64,000 bases of DNA, from positions 1 through 64,000 of the forward strand of contig JBBPSI010000092.1 of the NCBI GenBank assembly GCA_038093515.1, given 5' to 3'. The translations under genes were made by a program, and so were the position numbers. The stretch is from Butyriboletus loyo (Eukaryota > Basidiomycota > Agaricomycetes > Boletales > Boletaceae). Position 1 is the stretch's first letter. Every line of letters starts with the position of its first letter. A model generated the notes under the pieces. It made no database searches, was not told the DNA's origin, and worked only from the letters and a program-made list of their open reading frames with translations. Positions 22,140 to 32,812 of the stretch are shown piece by piece.

Positions 22140-23351
22140 CAATATCTAGTCGCTGCGTCAAGTCCTCGACGTCCTCGTAGAGCCGATCTACCCCAAGAAT
22201 TCATAGCCATGCTGTGTATAGAACTGGACACGTAACTAGGGTATTCCAAATTCGTTTGATGCAATAGCAAAGCTCACCCGAATATTCAACGGAGACCCTC
22301 TATGTGGCTGAACGTACTAATCTACAAACGTAGCCGACCCAAAAGTTCAAACTAGTCTCTGTTTGGTTAGTCCATCTGTAGATCATCCAATCAGATCTCT
22401 CAAATGACTGCGGTAGAGCAGTCAAGTGATAACGTTACTTGAACCAGCTGAACGAGGAAGAATGGAAGTCAGGGCTGAGAAAACAGAGGGAGCCGAACAT
22501 CACGGGAGGTGAGATATCGCCCCAAAAAGCTGGGGGGATCAGGCTCGATCATGCTCCCTTGAATGATCACCCGGTCACTCTCAAAAAGAGAGTCGGTCTT
22601 ACGCCGAGGGATGGCGAAGCGAAAAGAAGACGAATCTAACCCAAAAGATGGACTGCAAAGCGACACGATCAGGGCTGGCTGAGTTCACCAAGACGGAAGA
22701 GGTCGCGAGGGCTGGTTAAAAGTAAGATCATGAAGAGTAAGTCTGAGTCACCGTGTGCCATAGGAGCAGGCAGACGATGGAGGACGAGAAGGAGATCATC
22801 CGGGGTCAAGTGGGGCCTTTTGGTGGACGGGCGATTCGAAATGACGCAAAGATTCCTTGAGAGTGAACACAGCCCAGGGAACCAGTTCTCCCGAATAGAA
22901 AATTAGAAAGGTTCGAGTTCAGAAACAAAACTGCATGTTGCTCAACTCAAGTGACGGAAACTATAAGCTAATTGTTGAGACAGCGGGAAAGCTCAGAAAA
23001 AGAAGGCCGAAACACGGAAATAACTACATACCTGGCAGATCGAGCTAAGGATGAGGGACAAGATCGGAGCTCTCCCTACAACTTGCCGGTCAGTGTAAGA
23101 AAATAAGAGGTGGCAAATAGGGTGTACCGGCGAAGGCAAGGCGCAGTTACCTTGACCAATCAGTCTTGTAAAGAAGCTTTAGACTCACGGAAGGACGGAT
23201 GGAAAGCCTTAAAGAAAGCGCACAATAAAATCCCAATCACACACAAAGGTTAACGCACATCATTTATGAAAGCAGAACACTACAATCACAGCGCAATTCA
23301 TAACCTCGGAATGACCGGGTCTCAATAAACATGCATGCAGCGGTGCTGAGC
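22140..23351. other. Intergenic, about 1.2 kb
   Basis: Upstream sequence of copy C and the 3' edge of unit 2 (to about 22875). From 22880 to 23350 no gene or repeat was recognised. Confidence 0.45.
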
Positions 23352-24243
23352 CTACACTTTGACCTTCTCAGAAAGGAACTTGGACCACTCTGCCTCACCC
23401 CAAGAACTAGAGATTTCGTTCGCGATGAGACCATCCCATAGTGCAGTGGGCGAAACATGGACTCCATTCTGCCTGGAGAACTTGACTAGGACAGGACATT
23501 GGAATTGATCGCTATCCAAGTTGAACCAATTACAACTCACTTGCGTACTTCAAATCATCCGTGACGGCTACGCCACCGTTCGGGCTGCCTTTGAGCTTGA
23601 GGAGTTCCTTGAATTCCTCCACCCTTCCTTTATCCTGAATCACAGAATCAGCGATGTCTGTCAGTTTCTCGCGGATCTGCAGAGGGGTGAGGGTTGAGCT
23701 GGGAATGTCGAAAAAATTATCTTGTTCGTCGAATAACTGGTGGACTAGGCTAAATCATTCAAAGACGACAAACTGATACGGAAATTTCTTACTTTACGGG
23801 AAAAGGCCCAGAAGTGTTCGGGTGAAGCTCGGACAACCTGGGAATTGAGTTCCATTAGCAATGATTCATTTCAATTATATCGCTGAGCTGACAGCGAGCC
23901 CAGCTTCATGAGTAAACGTCGACGACGCATGCCAGGGCTGAACTTGCAGCCTCACGATGAGCTTGACTTTTCCGTAGTATTTACCGCCTTTGTCGAACCA
24001 CGGTTTGAGCACAGCGTCGATCGTGCGCGAGAGCTTCGTACTGTGTAAGACGATCAATCCTGTACGAGCCAATCCCAGAAGTACAATAGCAACCTGAAAG
24101 GGCAGACATAATCAACTTACAACAGAACATTAGCCACCTCGCACAGGAGATCTGAGAAATCACTCACGGAAGACATCCAGAGTGTGTGGAGCATCCTTTG
24201 TCCCCGCAACAACCAGTGGATTTAGGGAAGGTTGCAAAGCCAT
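23352..24243 (-). CDS. Thioredoxin-fold (DsbA-like) protein, 206 aa, 6 exons
   Basis: Exons 24243..24168, 24115..24094 (22 nt), 24040..23893, 23837..23793, 23736..23541 and 23485..23352. The N-terminal strand HTLDVFLDYVCPFS carries a CPFS motif at residues 30-33, the position of the redox CxxC in thioredoxin-fold enzymes, with the second Cys replaced by Ser. That fits a glutathione transferase kappa/DsbA-like domain more than a classical disulphide oxidase. The conserved block KLIVRLQVQPWHASSTFTHE and the C-terminal cis-Pro region (HVSPTALWDG) agree. Length is normal for this fungal family. The substrate is unknown. There is no signal peptide, so a cytosolic role is likely. Confidence 0.85.
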
Positions 24244-24393
24244 GGCAGACAGGTTGATTGATTAGAGATGGAAAGGAGAGGCTGCGGCGTGTCTTTCCAT
24301 ACGGTGAATGATGACATCGATTTCATCTCTGACGTCTCATGCACGTGACTGATCCTACAAACTGGATGGCCAAGTTGAAGATTCTATGCGTTT

Positions 24394-25193
24394 TTATACG
24401 CCTCTGGTTACGTTCCAACGCAATCCCGAAAACCATCTCCATACATCCTTAAGCAGGCTTCTCAGAGCGAAAATGCACTCTTGGGCGCACGAACCAACTA
24501 GCCCGATCCTCAAGCTTCGGGGCCAACGCTCTGAGAAATCCAGATGGATCCTCGAGTCAGGAAGAGAATTAGTTGATGTGGACTGTCCATACCTGGGAAC
24601 ACGCCAGTCATTAGAAGTGTCGAGTTGTTTGAGCAACTTTACAGTATGCTTGAGCGACTCGCCAGCGCGGTTTGGAACCTAGCTGTTCCACGTTATAGAC
24701 ACGATGGAAAATCCATTCATATTGAAATTACCTGAGGGTAAATCCGCAGCGTTGCAGAAGATATCTTGCCTTCCTTTCCCATCCATTCAAGTTAGTGGGA
24801 GGTTCGAGGTTCAAGAGGGGATACCCGTCTGACTGAAATCCAAAGTGACCGACTGCGTTGCATCCAACATGACTGGCGATCTCCTGTATAATTAAAACAA
24901 GAATCATCGAAAGGTGTAACATGCATGAGTAGCATGGGCTACCGATGAGAGTCTGTTCGCTAACCAACGAGGAGTCAAGGCTTCATTTTCGTTTTCACTT
25001 CGAAAGACTCAGTGGTTCAAGGTCGGAGGATAAAAATGGCACAATCTGGGAGACTGGATCGAGCTTTTTGGGTTCAGTTCTCCAAGGGGACTGGGATTAT
25101 GAGGTGTATTAAAGGTAGTCCAAAGATGGTCTGAGTCGGAGACTCGGAGTCAAGTGAGCACTACCGGACGATGTCCTTGAGAGTTTGACCCAT
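24394..25193 (-). CDS. Unrecognised small protein, about 160 aa or more, 5 or more exons (N-terminus provisional)
   Basis: Solid exons: 24997..24943, 24883..24732, 24678..24643 and 24592..24394. All are in one frame, with good donors and acceptors and a CTAATGAC branch site in the last intron. The first exon, 25193..25165 (MGQTLKDIVR), joins in frame, but the intron would be about 167 nt, much longer than usual here, so a further exon between may be missing. The sequence has no motif I know. It contains HFGFQSDGYPLLNLEPP and a Trp-rich end (DVWRWFSGLRW). The proposed start is 169 bp from the divergent PCI gene, so the two would share a promoter. Confidence 0.5.
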
Positions 25194-25362
25194 CACAAGC
25201 TTGTTCGTTTTCTTCAAGGAAGATACGACCACTGCTCGACTACATCATTCTGACACGTGTACATCACCGTTATCCTTTCTGCATTTGCGCCGCTGTCGGG
25301 ACCAGCACCCTCGTTGCGCAAACTCGACAAGCGAAGTCATTTGACAGCTCTAAGCCCGACAC

Positions 25363-27105
25363 ATGGCGGTTCCGTTCACAACCTTCCTAGTGCAACTATT
25401 GGAGAGCGTAAACGCTGAAGATGGACAGCGTCTAGCATACTTGCTCCGACCCACCAGTCCTCACGGGAAGGATCTAGTGAAGGAGTTCAAAAATCCGTCG
25501 GTATGTGACCTGAAACGCACCAAATTGTGCATGTTTCAATATTGTTCATCACAATGCACCTCCAGCGAGATACACTGATGTCCCAGTATGGGGAATGTAT
25601 AGACGTCCCATGGGACGAGATTGCTATTCGATATGTGATGGTGACGTCCCATGTCGCGCGGAAACGGCCAGGAGAAGCTTTTAACGAACAGTCTCAGCTC
25701 ATTTCGTGCGTCTATCCTACCTTTGAACTCGAGGGGGACTTGTGAAGATATACTATGCAGCTTGTTTTTCCGGTTCTTCACTCAAAACACAGGGTGGACC
25801 CTGCCCGCCTTGTTCTCCATGCTACGTGATCTTAGGGATCTTGCTTTTGATGTGAGTTTTCTGTTGATACGCTGGCATTTGCGTTTTTACACTTCCACTG
25901 GTTCAGGCCGACTTCCATGCAAAATTTAATGGTCAAGCCAGTGAATGCATGGAGAGCGCCGCGGGGGTTGTGGCGAAGGCATTCAGTAACTGCATGACAG
26001 ATCGGTATATATCTCCAGCTACACGCCACAACTTCGTTTCATTTACATGAAATAACTATCTTAAGAACATCTCCAGCAGACCAATCGCGGAAATGGGGAA
26101 CATACTACGTTGTCGGTCTTGTCATGAAGTGCTACTTCCGTGTGAGTCTCTACCCCACTCCACCGCGTCTGGTGTTTAACTATAACTCAGGTCAAACGGA
26201 TATCTTTGTCGAAAAACATCTTGCGAGCGCTGGATGCAAATCAAGATATGCCTCCTCTGACAGCTTACCCTCACTCACATCAAGTGTGTCGCATCTTGGT
26301 GACAGCATGCCTCATGTTGCTAAAGGCCGACTACTGATTGAAGGTTACTTACCGGTACTATCTCGGAATGCTCAGCTTTTTGAATGAAGACTATGCCAAG
26401 GTAACGTGCCTCCTGGATCTACCATGCAGACCTTGCACATATTTCTTTACAGGCAGAACAAGAGCTCACGCTTGCATTCTACAACTGTCACACTCAGGCG
26501 CACAGAAATCAAGAGTATGTCCGAATATTATCCTCTCACGCAGAACATGTTCACAGCCCACATTTATAGACGAATCTTGACGTGTTTGATTCCTTTACGC
26601 ATCCTGCGAGGCCACTTCCCATCCAGGATACTCCTGGATCGGTTCCCTGTACTGGATGAACTGTTCTCGCCATTTATAACAGCAATCCGCACAGGAAACA
26701 TCACAGCATATGATGCAGCACTCGATCTTTGGGAACGGCGTCTCGTCGAACTGAACCTTTGGATCACAATTGAAAAAGCACGTGAACTCTGTATCAGAGG
26801 ATTGTTCAAACGCGTGTATGTCTTCTCCCACTCTTTACCCATCGGTTGACAATGCTGAGTACTCGGTACACAGTTGGGTAGCGTGTGACAAAAGTACACG
26901 GATCCCTGTGTCGATGTTTCACTGCTCATTGCGTATTTCGGGAACTGACGTTTCTGTGGACGAGGCAGAGTGCTTCGTCGCGAACATGATCTACAAGGGA
27001 TACATGAGAGGATATATTTCGCATGAGAAGCAAATGGTTGTGTTAGCGAGTACGAATGCCTTCCCGAGGCTGGGGGACCGACAATCGCCATACGCATTGC
27101 TGTAG
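25363..27105 (+). CDS. PCI-domain protein, CSN12/PCID2/Thp1 family, 410 aa, 10 exons
   Basis: Exons 25363..25500, 25566..25705, 25761..25851, 25907..26004, 26066..26141, 26191..26283, 26344..26400, 26453..26514, 26570..26815 and 26874..27105. All introns are 49-65 nt and the frame is open throughout. The helical repeat region and the PCI domain (about 215-395) are typical: TYRYYLGMLSFLNEDYAKAE, PLRILRGHFPS, and the winged-helix part with DEAECFVANMIYKGYMRGYI and a final hydrophobic strand MVVLAST. Members act in TREX-2-like mRNA export or splicing-linked complexes, or as accessory subunits of the COP9 signalosome. Which applies cannot be read from the sequence. Length matches the family (about 400-450). 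Confidence 0.88.
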
Positions 27106-27666
27106 CACTGCCAGCCCACTAATATGCATAATATCGGTACTGTCTATAGGATGAGAGGACAGCTCGTCCCCGTAATTGAGACATTGGCGTGCGGGTTTAA
27201 TTCGCCCACTAACACTGGCATGTCCATGTCAATGACCAATCTTAGTAGTGGTGCTGACACGGTGCTGTGTGCCTTTGTCACTGTTTGGCTTTCGTTGAGT
27301 GAACCTGTGCTGATAGAGTCGGTCCCAGCTTCGAGATTTCTGAGGAACACCGAGTTTTCCATATTGGGTGCTCACACATCATGCACTTGAGAGAATGCTG
27401 ACATCCGATGGCAGTTACTCCGCCTCCGATGTGGTTTATGGTGCGTCCATTTCTGATCGATCTTTCTTTCAGGCCCGTATGTTTTATGCGACGGGGGAAC
27501 AGCCTTCGGTGGGCGATGTGGATCTATTGGTTCAGCACTATATAACAGACCATGTAGGTCAAGGTCAAGATTATCATCCAGAAGCTTCCGCAACCCTAAC
27601 CCATTATCTTACTGCTGTCGAAAATACCCATCCCCACAACCCTCCCTTGCAGGTTTTTCTCGCGCA
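27106..27666. other. Intergenic, 561 bp
   Basis: Holds several open frames of 70-100 codons on both strands, none with family resemblance. A good splice acceptor (CCCTCCCTTGCAG, ending 27652) lies 15 bp before the vWA start, so a 5' UTR intron or an upstream coding exon of that gene may be in here. Confidence 0.4.
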
Positions 27667-29005
27667 ATGAAGTTCAGTCTATGTTTGGGAAGACCCTCCA
27701 GCTTCATGGTCCGGTCGCCGTCGCAGCCAAAGTACCCCGAGCCACAGCTCCAGGTCGGGGTTCTTAAGGCCGACCTTGAGAAACGGTTACCTGCCGAACC
27801 TGGCAGCCAGTGGCCACTTTCAAGTTCGGTTGCGCCCCCTCCGTATACGAGTGCTGTCGCTCCTGAGACTCAAATTAATGGGTCCTTTCCTGCAGCTGCT
27901 GGGTCTTCCAGAACCTCTGATAGTATGACATTACCTCCTGGCTCTCGCCACACTCGCATATTCATGATTCATCCAGCGTCTGCCTCCCCTGACCGTCTTC
28001 GAGACATTGCCTATCTGCAGGCTCCAATGCGTCGCGAATCAAAGGAAAACGCACTGGAGATGCTACGCGCGTACGACACAGTGATTATCATGGACGACTC
28101 AGCGTCCATGTTGCAGGATCACCGTTGGGAGCAAGTGCGTACTTCTGTGATAGTTTTGGCTACGTAGCATAACGTGATTTCAAAAGGCTTGTGATGCATT
28201 GAGCGGACTGGCTCAGATAGCCGCCACCCATGACAAAGACGGCATAGACATTCACTTTCTCAATCATCCTAAATCTGGCGTTAACATCAAGGTAAGCAAC
28301 AGTCCATGTATCACACTCCGAACAGCCTAATAATCTAGTTTTTCTGGAAGGATCCCCAAAGTGTCCGCCAACTATTCAGGCACGTGCGACCACACGGGCT
28401 CACGCCCATTGCTAACAAGCTCGACGTCCTGGTCGGAGACTATATCGAGAAACTCGAGAAAACCTCTCGGAGGAAAAAGAAAGGAGACGCGTCTGCCCTC
28501 AAACAGATAAAGCCCGCTAACTTCATCGTCATCACCGACGGTGCACCAAGTAAGCTTTCCGTTTATGTTGGGTACGATTGACGGTGCCAACTCTGCATTT
28601 TAGCCGACGAACCAACAGATTCCATTGTTTCGCTGGCACGCAGGCTTGATCGTGGGAATTACCCTCTTGCTCAGGTGAGAGAAATTGCACGGAGACTGAG
28701 GTCATGGCGATTGATCCGAAGTTGTAAAAGGTTGGAATACAGTTCGTCCAGGTAGGAGACGACAAAGGGGCGACGGAATTCCTGCAGCAATTGGACGACG
28801 ACCTGAGTGGCACCTATGGTGTGCGAGTGAGTCGATATATTGGTCAGGCAATCTGTATTACTAATTGCGCATACGCTAGGATATCGTTGATACTACACCC
28901 TTCCTTGGGATAGAGTTGACAGCTGAGATGTTGATCAAGATTCTTTTGGGTGGCGTTAACCGCCGTGTCGACAGACGTGGTGCAGAGGCGGTAATGAATG
29001 TGTAG
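27667..29005 (+). CDS. von Willebrand factor A domain protein, 358 aa, 6 exons
   Basis: Exons 27667..28134, 28187..28291, 28339..28549, 28604..28674, 28731..28826 and 28880..29005. Residues 1-135 are Pro/Ser-rich with a PPPYTSA motif. The vWA domain follows: the strand TVIIMDDSASM carries the metal-binding DxSxS at 143-147, then HFLNHPKSGVNIK, a helix, and FIVITDGAPTDEP with the third metal-site Asp. The end is IELTAEMLIKILLGGVNRRVD. Cytosolic vWA proteins of this layout are common in fungi and their roles are mostly unknown. The start is uncertain because of the acceptor-like sequence just upstream. Confidence 0.85.
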
Positions 29006-29501
29006 GTCTTGTCATCACATTTCATTTCCTCTTGGCAGGGCATTCTTCGAGTACGTATATGTAGCTTTTGATCCCGCATATTAATCTTCTAGACTCGGTT
29101 TTACAACATGTAGCTTACAAGATGATTGTAAAACATATCACTGTGTTGTATCTCATTATGAACTTCAGTCTTCGAGCGGAAACGCAGGCATCCCGGGTCG
29201 GTGGCTTCATGAAGTCTGTCGGAAAACGTGTCCGAGAGGGCCAGAGTCGAGGGGGCACTTGTAGCTGACCAGAATATGAAAGCATCACCCAGAATTTCCT
29301 TATGAGTGTCAAAGTGCACAAATATTAAGCGCAATAACTGGACGTAGGGCACTACAATTCATAGTACAGAGCGCGCTGCGGAATTTTTGTGCAAAATGAC
29401 CTTCATATTTCCTCCTGTCTTTCCGGGTTCTACCACTGGCAGACGCGTTTTACATGAACTCAGGACATACCCGTCCATCCGTCCAACTAGCAGACGGGTT
29501 T
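29006..29501. other. Convergent intergenic region, 496 bp
   Basis: 3' flanks of the vWA gene (plus) and COX6 (minus). No gene or clear terminator seen. Confidence 0.45.
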
Positions 29502-29982
29502 TTATGAAGAGTACAATTCTTCTCTTGTCTCGATACCTATGCGTGCACATCCACAAGTCGGCGCCGAAAAAAAAGTTAAAAAGAATATGAAAAATAACAG
29601 CCAACGACGTACCTAACTCCTCCCGAAGGGGCTTGAGCTCGTCCAAGTACACCTGGTACTGCTGCTTATTCTCCACCTTCTCCTTGATACCCTCAAATAT
29701 ACGAACGGCAGTCGCGTAGTCGTTCACACGCCGTGCCGCGCGGGCAGCTGCCTCGATGACGCTGGGAGAGGGAACGAGATCGTGGGCGAAACAGTTGTTC
29801 AAGCCACGTTGTACCTCGAAGATATCCTCTGCGCCTTGGAAGAAGGCGACGTAGCGGTCCGAGAAAGCTTCAAAGGTCTCTTGGCTGTGTGCATCCGACG
29901 ACGAGAAGCGAACGCTAGAGGGGAGAGCGGGGGCAGCGCGACGAAGGACTGTTGTGGGGCGTGCACGCAGGATGGAGGACAT
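29502..29982 (-). CDS. COX6: Cytochrome c oxidase subunit 6 (Va homologue), mitochondrial, 134 aa, 2 exons
   Basis: Exons 29982..29613 and 29536..29502, with a 76-nt intron (GTACGT...CATAG). This nuclear-encoded subunit of complex IV faces the matrix. An Arg/Ser/Ala-rich, acid-free presequence (MSSILRARPTTVLRRAAPAL) leads to the mature protein with ETFEAFSDRYVAFF, GLNNCFAHDLVPSPSVIEAA, RRVNDYATAVRIFEGIK and, across the intron, PLREELGIETREELYSS. The order is diagnostic for yeast COX6 and animal COX5A. An upstream ATG at 30012 would add ten residues in frame. I prefer 29982 because it opens directly into the presequence. Confidence 0.95.
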
Positions 29983-30561
29983 GATGCGCATATTGGTCAG
30001 AGCGACAACCATTCAAAATAAAATGTGTGAAAACTCAAAAACCATATTCCGGGTCCGTCTGTTGTGGCAGATTAGTGTGACGAGAGTCTTCGCATGCAGG
30101 TGAGTAACAAATAATCAAATGGTTATTTAAACAACATGAAACGCATCGAAAGAAAACCGAGCACGGTGAAGGCCAACGGAGATCCATGAATTGGAAATTA
30201 GCATGACGTTTGCAGTACTTAGCATCAAGATCACAGCACGAACGGTGAAGCATGAGTTGCAGATACAAAACATCATTCCCCGGAGTTGGGGGAGTCGATG
30301 ATTGTGACCCGAACAGCTTTCTCAATAGCCCTAGGAGCCTTCTCTCTGAGGTTGACTCTGTGATCCAGTTGTCACGAAAGACAAATTCCGGTATGTGTTG
30401 ATCACAGTCCCGTAGATGTGACTCCTCAATTGCGACTGTTTTACAACACAAAAGGTATATACAAGCGAGCAAAGTGATACAACTGATTGTAAGGTGTGAG
30501 AAGACGAAAACTGGTATATCTTGTAAGGGCATCGCAGGCAAGGAGCTTTGGGAACGGGCGA
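29983..30561. other. Intergenic, 579 bp
   Basis: COX6 promoter region and 3' flank of GNAT copy 1. A 177-codon minus-strand frame here starts at TTG and has no family resemblance. Confidence 0.5.
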
Positions 30562-31728
30562 TTACCAATATCCGAGAGCAGTGTCCTTGAAGCCAATTTC
30601 AATCCATCTTTCCACGTCCTCCACATGCTGACCTTGCGACCCACTAAGGCCTTGGAAGCCTATTTTGTGGTATACCTTGCGCGCGGACGCTAACTCCTGT
30701 GAGTTCCCTACATAAAGGACGACCCGCTTCTTCATCTGGAGAATGCTACCAAAGGATCAGCATGCGGTTCAGAGTGCACATCAGTGGTAGATACTCACTC
30801 TTGACAGACACGGTGCAAAAGTCGTACTGCACAGCCGCGGCCCCTCCACTGCTCTGTTGTAAACACCTTGGTGACCGCCGTGACGTTGTCCGACTCTCTG
30901 GTAGTAGCAACCAGGCATGCAATCTCCGGTTCTTGACCCGCTTTCTGCACCACATGCACCCAAACCTGCTGATTAGTTATCAGCATCTTGGCCTCTAATT
31001 CCGCTCCTGCCTCATCAAGTATGAAAGGCCACTATCGCCACAAGGGTCATTACGATTCACGTGAGGATGACGGAGACAGTACCCACAGAAGTCTCGGAAA
31101 ATGCCTTGCACATGGCTTTGAGCTCGTTTAAATGGGACATGTCCGCGCGGCAGAGAGCGATGACGATGTCCTCAGATCCCGGAAGAGAGGACACGGAATC
31201 TGAGGACTCCTTGAACGTCTCACTAGTGCAGAAGGTGAAGGTCGCGTCGTAGTACGGCCCCTCGAGAGCCTGAATGCCATGCTCTTGGCATGCGCTCTGC
31301 GCCTCAAAGAGCTCGGCAAACTTCTCCGTCACCTTCGCGATCGAAAAGACCGAAAATACTCTTTGGGGAGGGACCTCCTTCAACAGACAACGGACAAGTG
31401 ACAACAATGAATCGGATATATTCGTGCCGTGCATTTCTTCCTGGGCAAGCTGAACCGACGATTTGCAAGAGACTATGAAAATGGGGTAGTTGCCTAGCGG
31501 TCCCTTGGTGCAAGATAACACAAACTCGACATTGTTTGCGTCATCGTACAGAGCAATCCACAATTGCGAGTTGTCATTTTCGCGAGGGGAATTCAACGCC
31601 TTCTTGGCGAATGGGAGGATAACGTTTGCAGACGCTTCGTTCTGCAACAACGCGCGCCACACCTCCTTGGGGAGGTCAGCAGCGTGCCGGTATGGGTGTG
31701 CTTGACGAGTGGAGAGGATACTAGACAT
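30562..31728 (-). CDS. GNAT-family N-acetyltransferase, copy 1, 352 aa, 3 exons
   Basis: Exons 31728..31087, 31031..30799 and 30745..30562. The N-terminal 214 residues are an alpha/beta domain specific to this fungal group. The C-terminal part is a GNAT domain: strand VWVHVV, strand EIACLVATT, strand TAVTKVFT, the acetyl-CoA loop QWRGRGCA at 275-282, then a helix, VVLYVGN and a final YHKIGF strand. The substrate is unknown. The protein is nearly identical to copy 2 at 40981-42147 except in the last roughly 30 residues. A TATA element (TATAAAA) lies about 55 bp upstream and a 7-bp hairpin sits in the presumed 5' UTR. Confidence 0.9.
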
Positions 31729-31755
31729 GATTAAGAAATGAGAAGCCTGACAATT

Positions 31756-31776
31756 GGAGGATGGCCATAATCCTCC
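31756..31776 (-). promoter_or_regulatory. 5' leader hairpin of GNAT copy 1
   Basis: GGAGGAT (31756-31762), loop GGCCATA, ATCCTCC (31770-31776): a perfect 7-bp inverted repeat between the TATA element and the ATG. It is also present at copy 2 (42175-42195). Role unknown. Confidence 0.45.
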
Positions 31777-31778
31777 GG

Positions 31779-31786
31779 TTTTATAT
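31779..31786 (-). promoter_or_regulatory. Probable TATA box of GNAT copy 1
   Basis: ATATAAAA on the minus strand about 55 bp upstream of the ATG. Identical at copy 2 (42198-42205). Confidence 0.55.
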
Positions 31787-32812
31787 GCGGCGAGGCTAGA
31801 ACAAGACGTACTCGGGAGCTGGAGCTGAGCACGGATGGCATCGTTCCAGACTGCATTGAGTCAGTCGAACTGAACGTTCAATCCATCCTGTACAAAAAAA
31901 TGATGCCAATGGAATGCCGCCGTTCAATGGAACCGAACATTGTGGCTCGAGGAATCGCGTAGGAATGGGTTAAAGAAACAATGTTAGGAGCCACGGATAG
32001 GGGACCGAGGGACGTCCTGTGACACTGCAACAAGCGCATAACCGGAAATTAGCAAGAGACTGGTACTCCGACACCGCAGCTCGCCCACGAAGGGCGACCG
32101 TTCCTTGAGTTTCTTAAGATCCCATTACCTTGAAAATGTTTTCGCGGTGAGAGATATAAGAGAAACTACGACCAACAAACCTGATTGTCAGTGAAATTTG
32201 ATTCCACGTTAGGTTGGAAACGCGCCCGACGATCGTTTGGGGTATCCGAGGCTCGAAAATGTGCTAACCACTCATGTCCTAGTACAGGTTGTAACGGTGA
32301 CTTGCGTTAGGACCCAATAATATAGCAGATATCGGGCAGATAAGAACAACTCGAAACTCGGATGAGTGGGGATGACTCGCAAATGACTTGAACAACGGAG
32401 AGCACGTTCGCCGAAATGGGGCCATCCTGGTGGTTCAAATTCAAACGTCACATTGTTCGGTGACTAGCACCCGCCACAGGGTAGTGGTAGTACTCTAGCG
32501 CCACTAACTGAGCGGTAACAATATCAATCAACAGGACGGACGTACCAGATCCATGTCAGCATTCACTCCCTGCTATTTGCTGCATTCGCTTTGCTTCCAT
32601 GGAGCCGCCATCCAAAACTTCGTGGGAACAATATCCTTAAGCAGGACATACAACTAGCGGAAGGTCCGACAAGTCCCGATGAATGTTACAGAATGTATGT
32701 CCAGCTAGTCGTGTCGAGAGCCTATCGAACAGGCATAGGTTTACATCCACAGGAAGGCCCACGGATCCACGGAACTCTATGCTGTGTTCCGGTGTTCTAC
32801 ATAATAACGTTG

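Larger units (their letters stand above)
21100..22875. repeat. Tandem duplication unit 2 (carries secreted protein copy C)
   Basis: Second copy of the unit described at 18840-21045, in the same orientation. Between the gene and the 3' edge the two units hardly align, so the duplication is old enough for non-coding sequence to have drifted or been replaced. Confidence 0.75.
30645..32812. repeat. GNAT segmental duplication, copy 1
   Basis: Nearly identical to 41064-43212 in the same orientation. It covers most of the last exon, the other two exons, the promoter and about 1 kb upstream. The first kilobase inside the gene differs at only a handful of bases and has no indels. The upstream kilobase has several indels. 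Confidence 0.9.

Noticed and set aside
27368..27670. 100-codon plus-strand frame just before the vWA gene
   Set aside because: Ends at the vWA start in another frame and shows no conserved pattern. At most part of it could be an untranslated leader.
29359..29612. Uninterrupted extension of the COX6 frame
   Set aside because: The conserved C-terminus is only recovered by splicing 29613 to 29536. The unspliced extension is not COX6-like.
30035..30568. 177-codon open frame on the minus strand between COX6 and GNAT copy 1
   Set aside because: It begins with TTG, has no family resemblance, and lies in the COX6 promoter and GNAT 3' flank.
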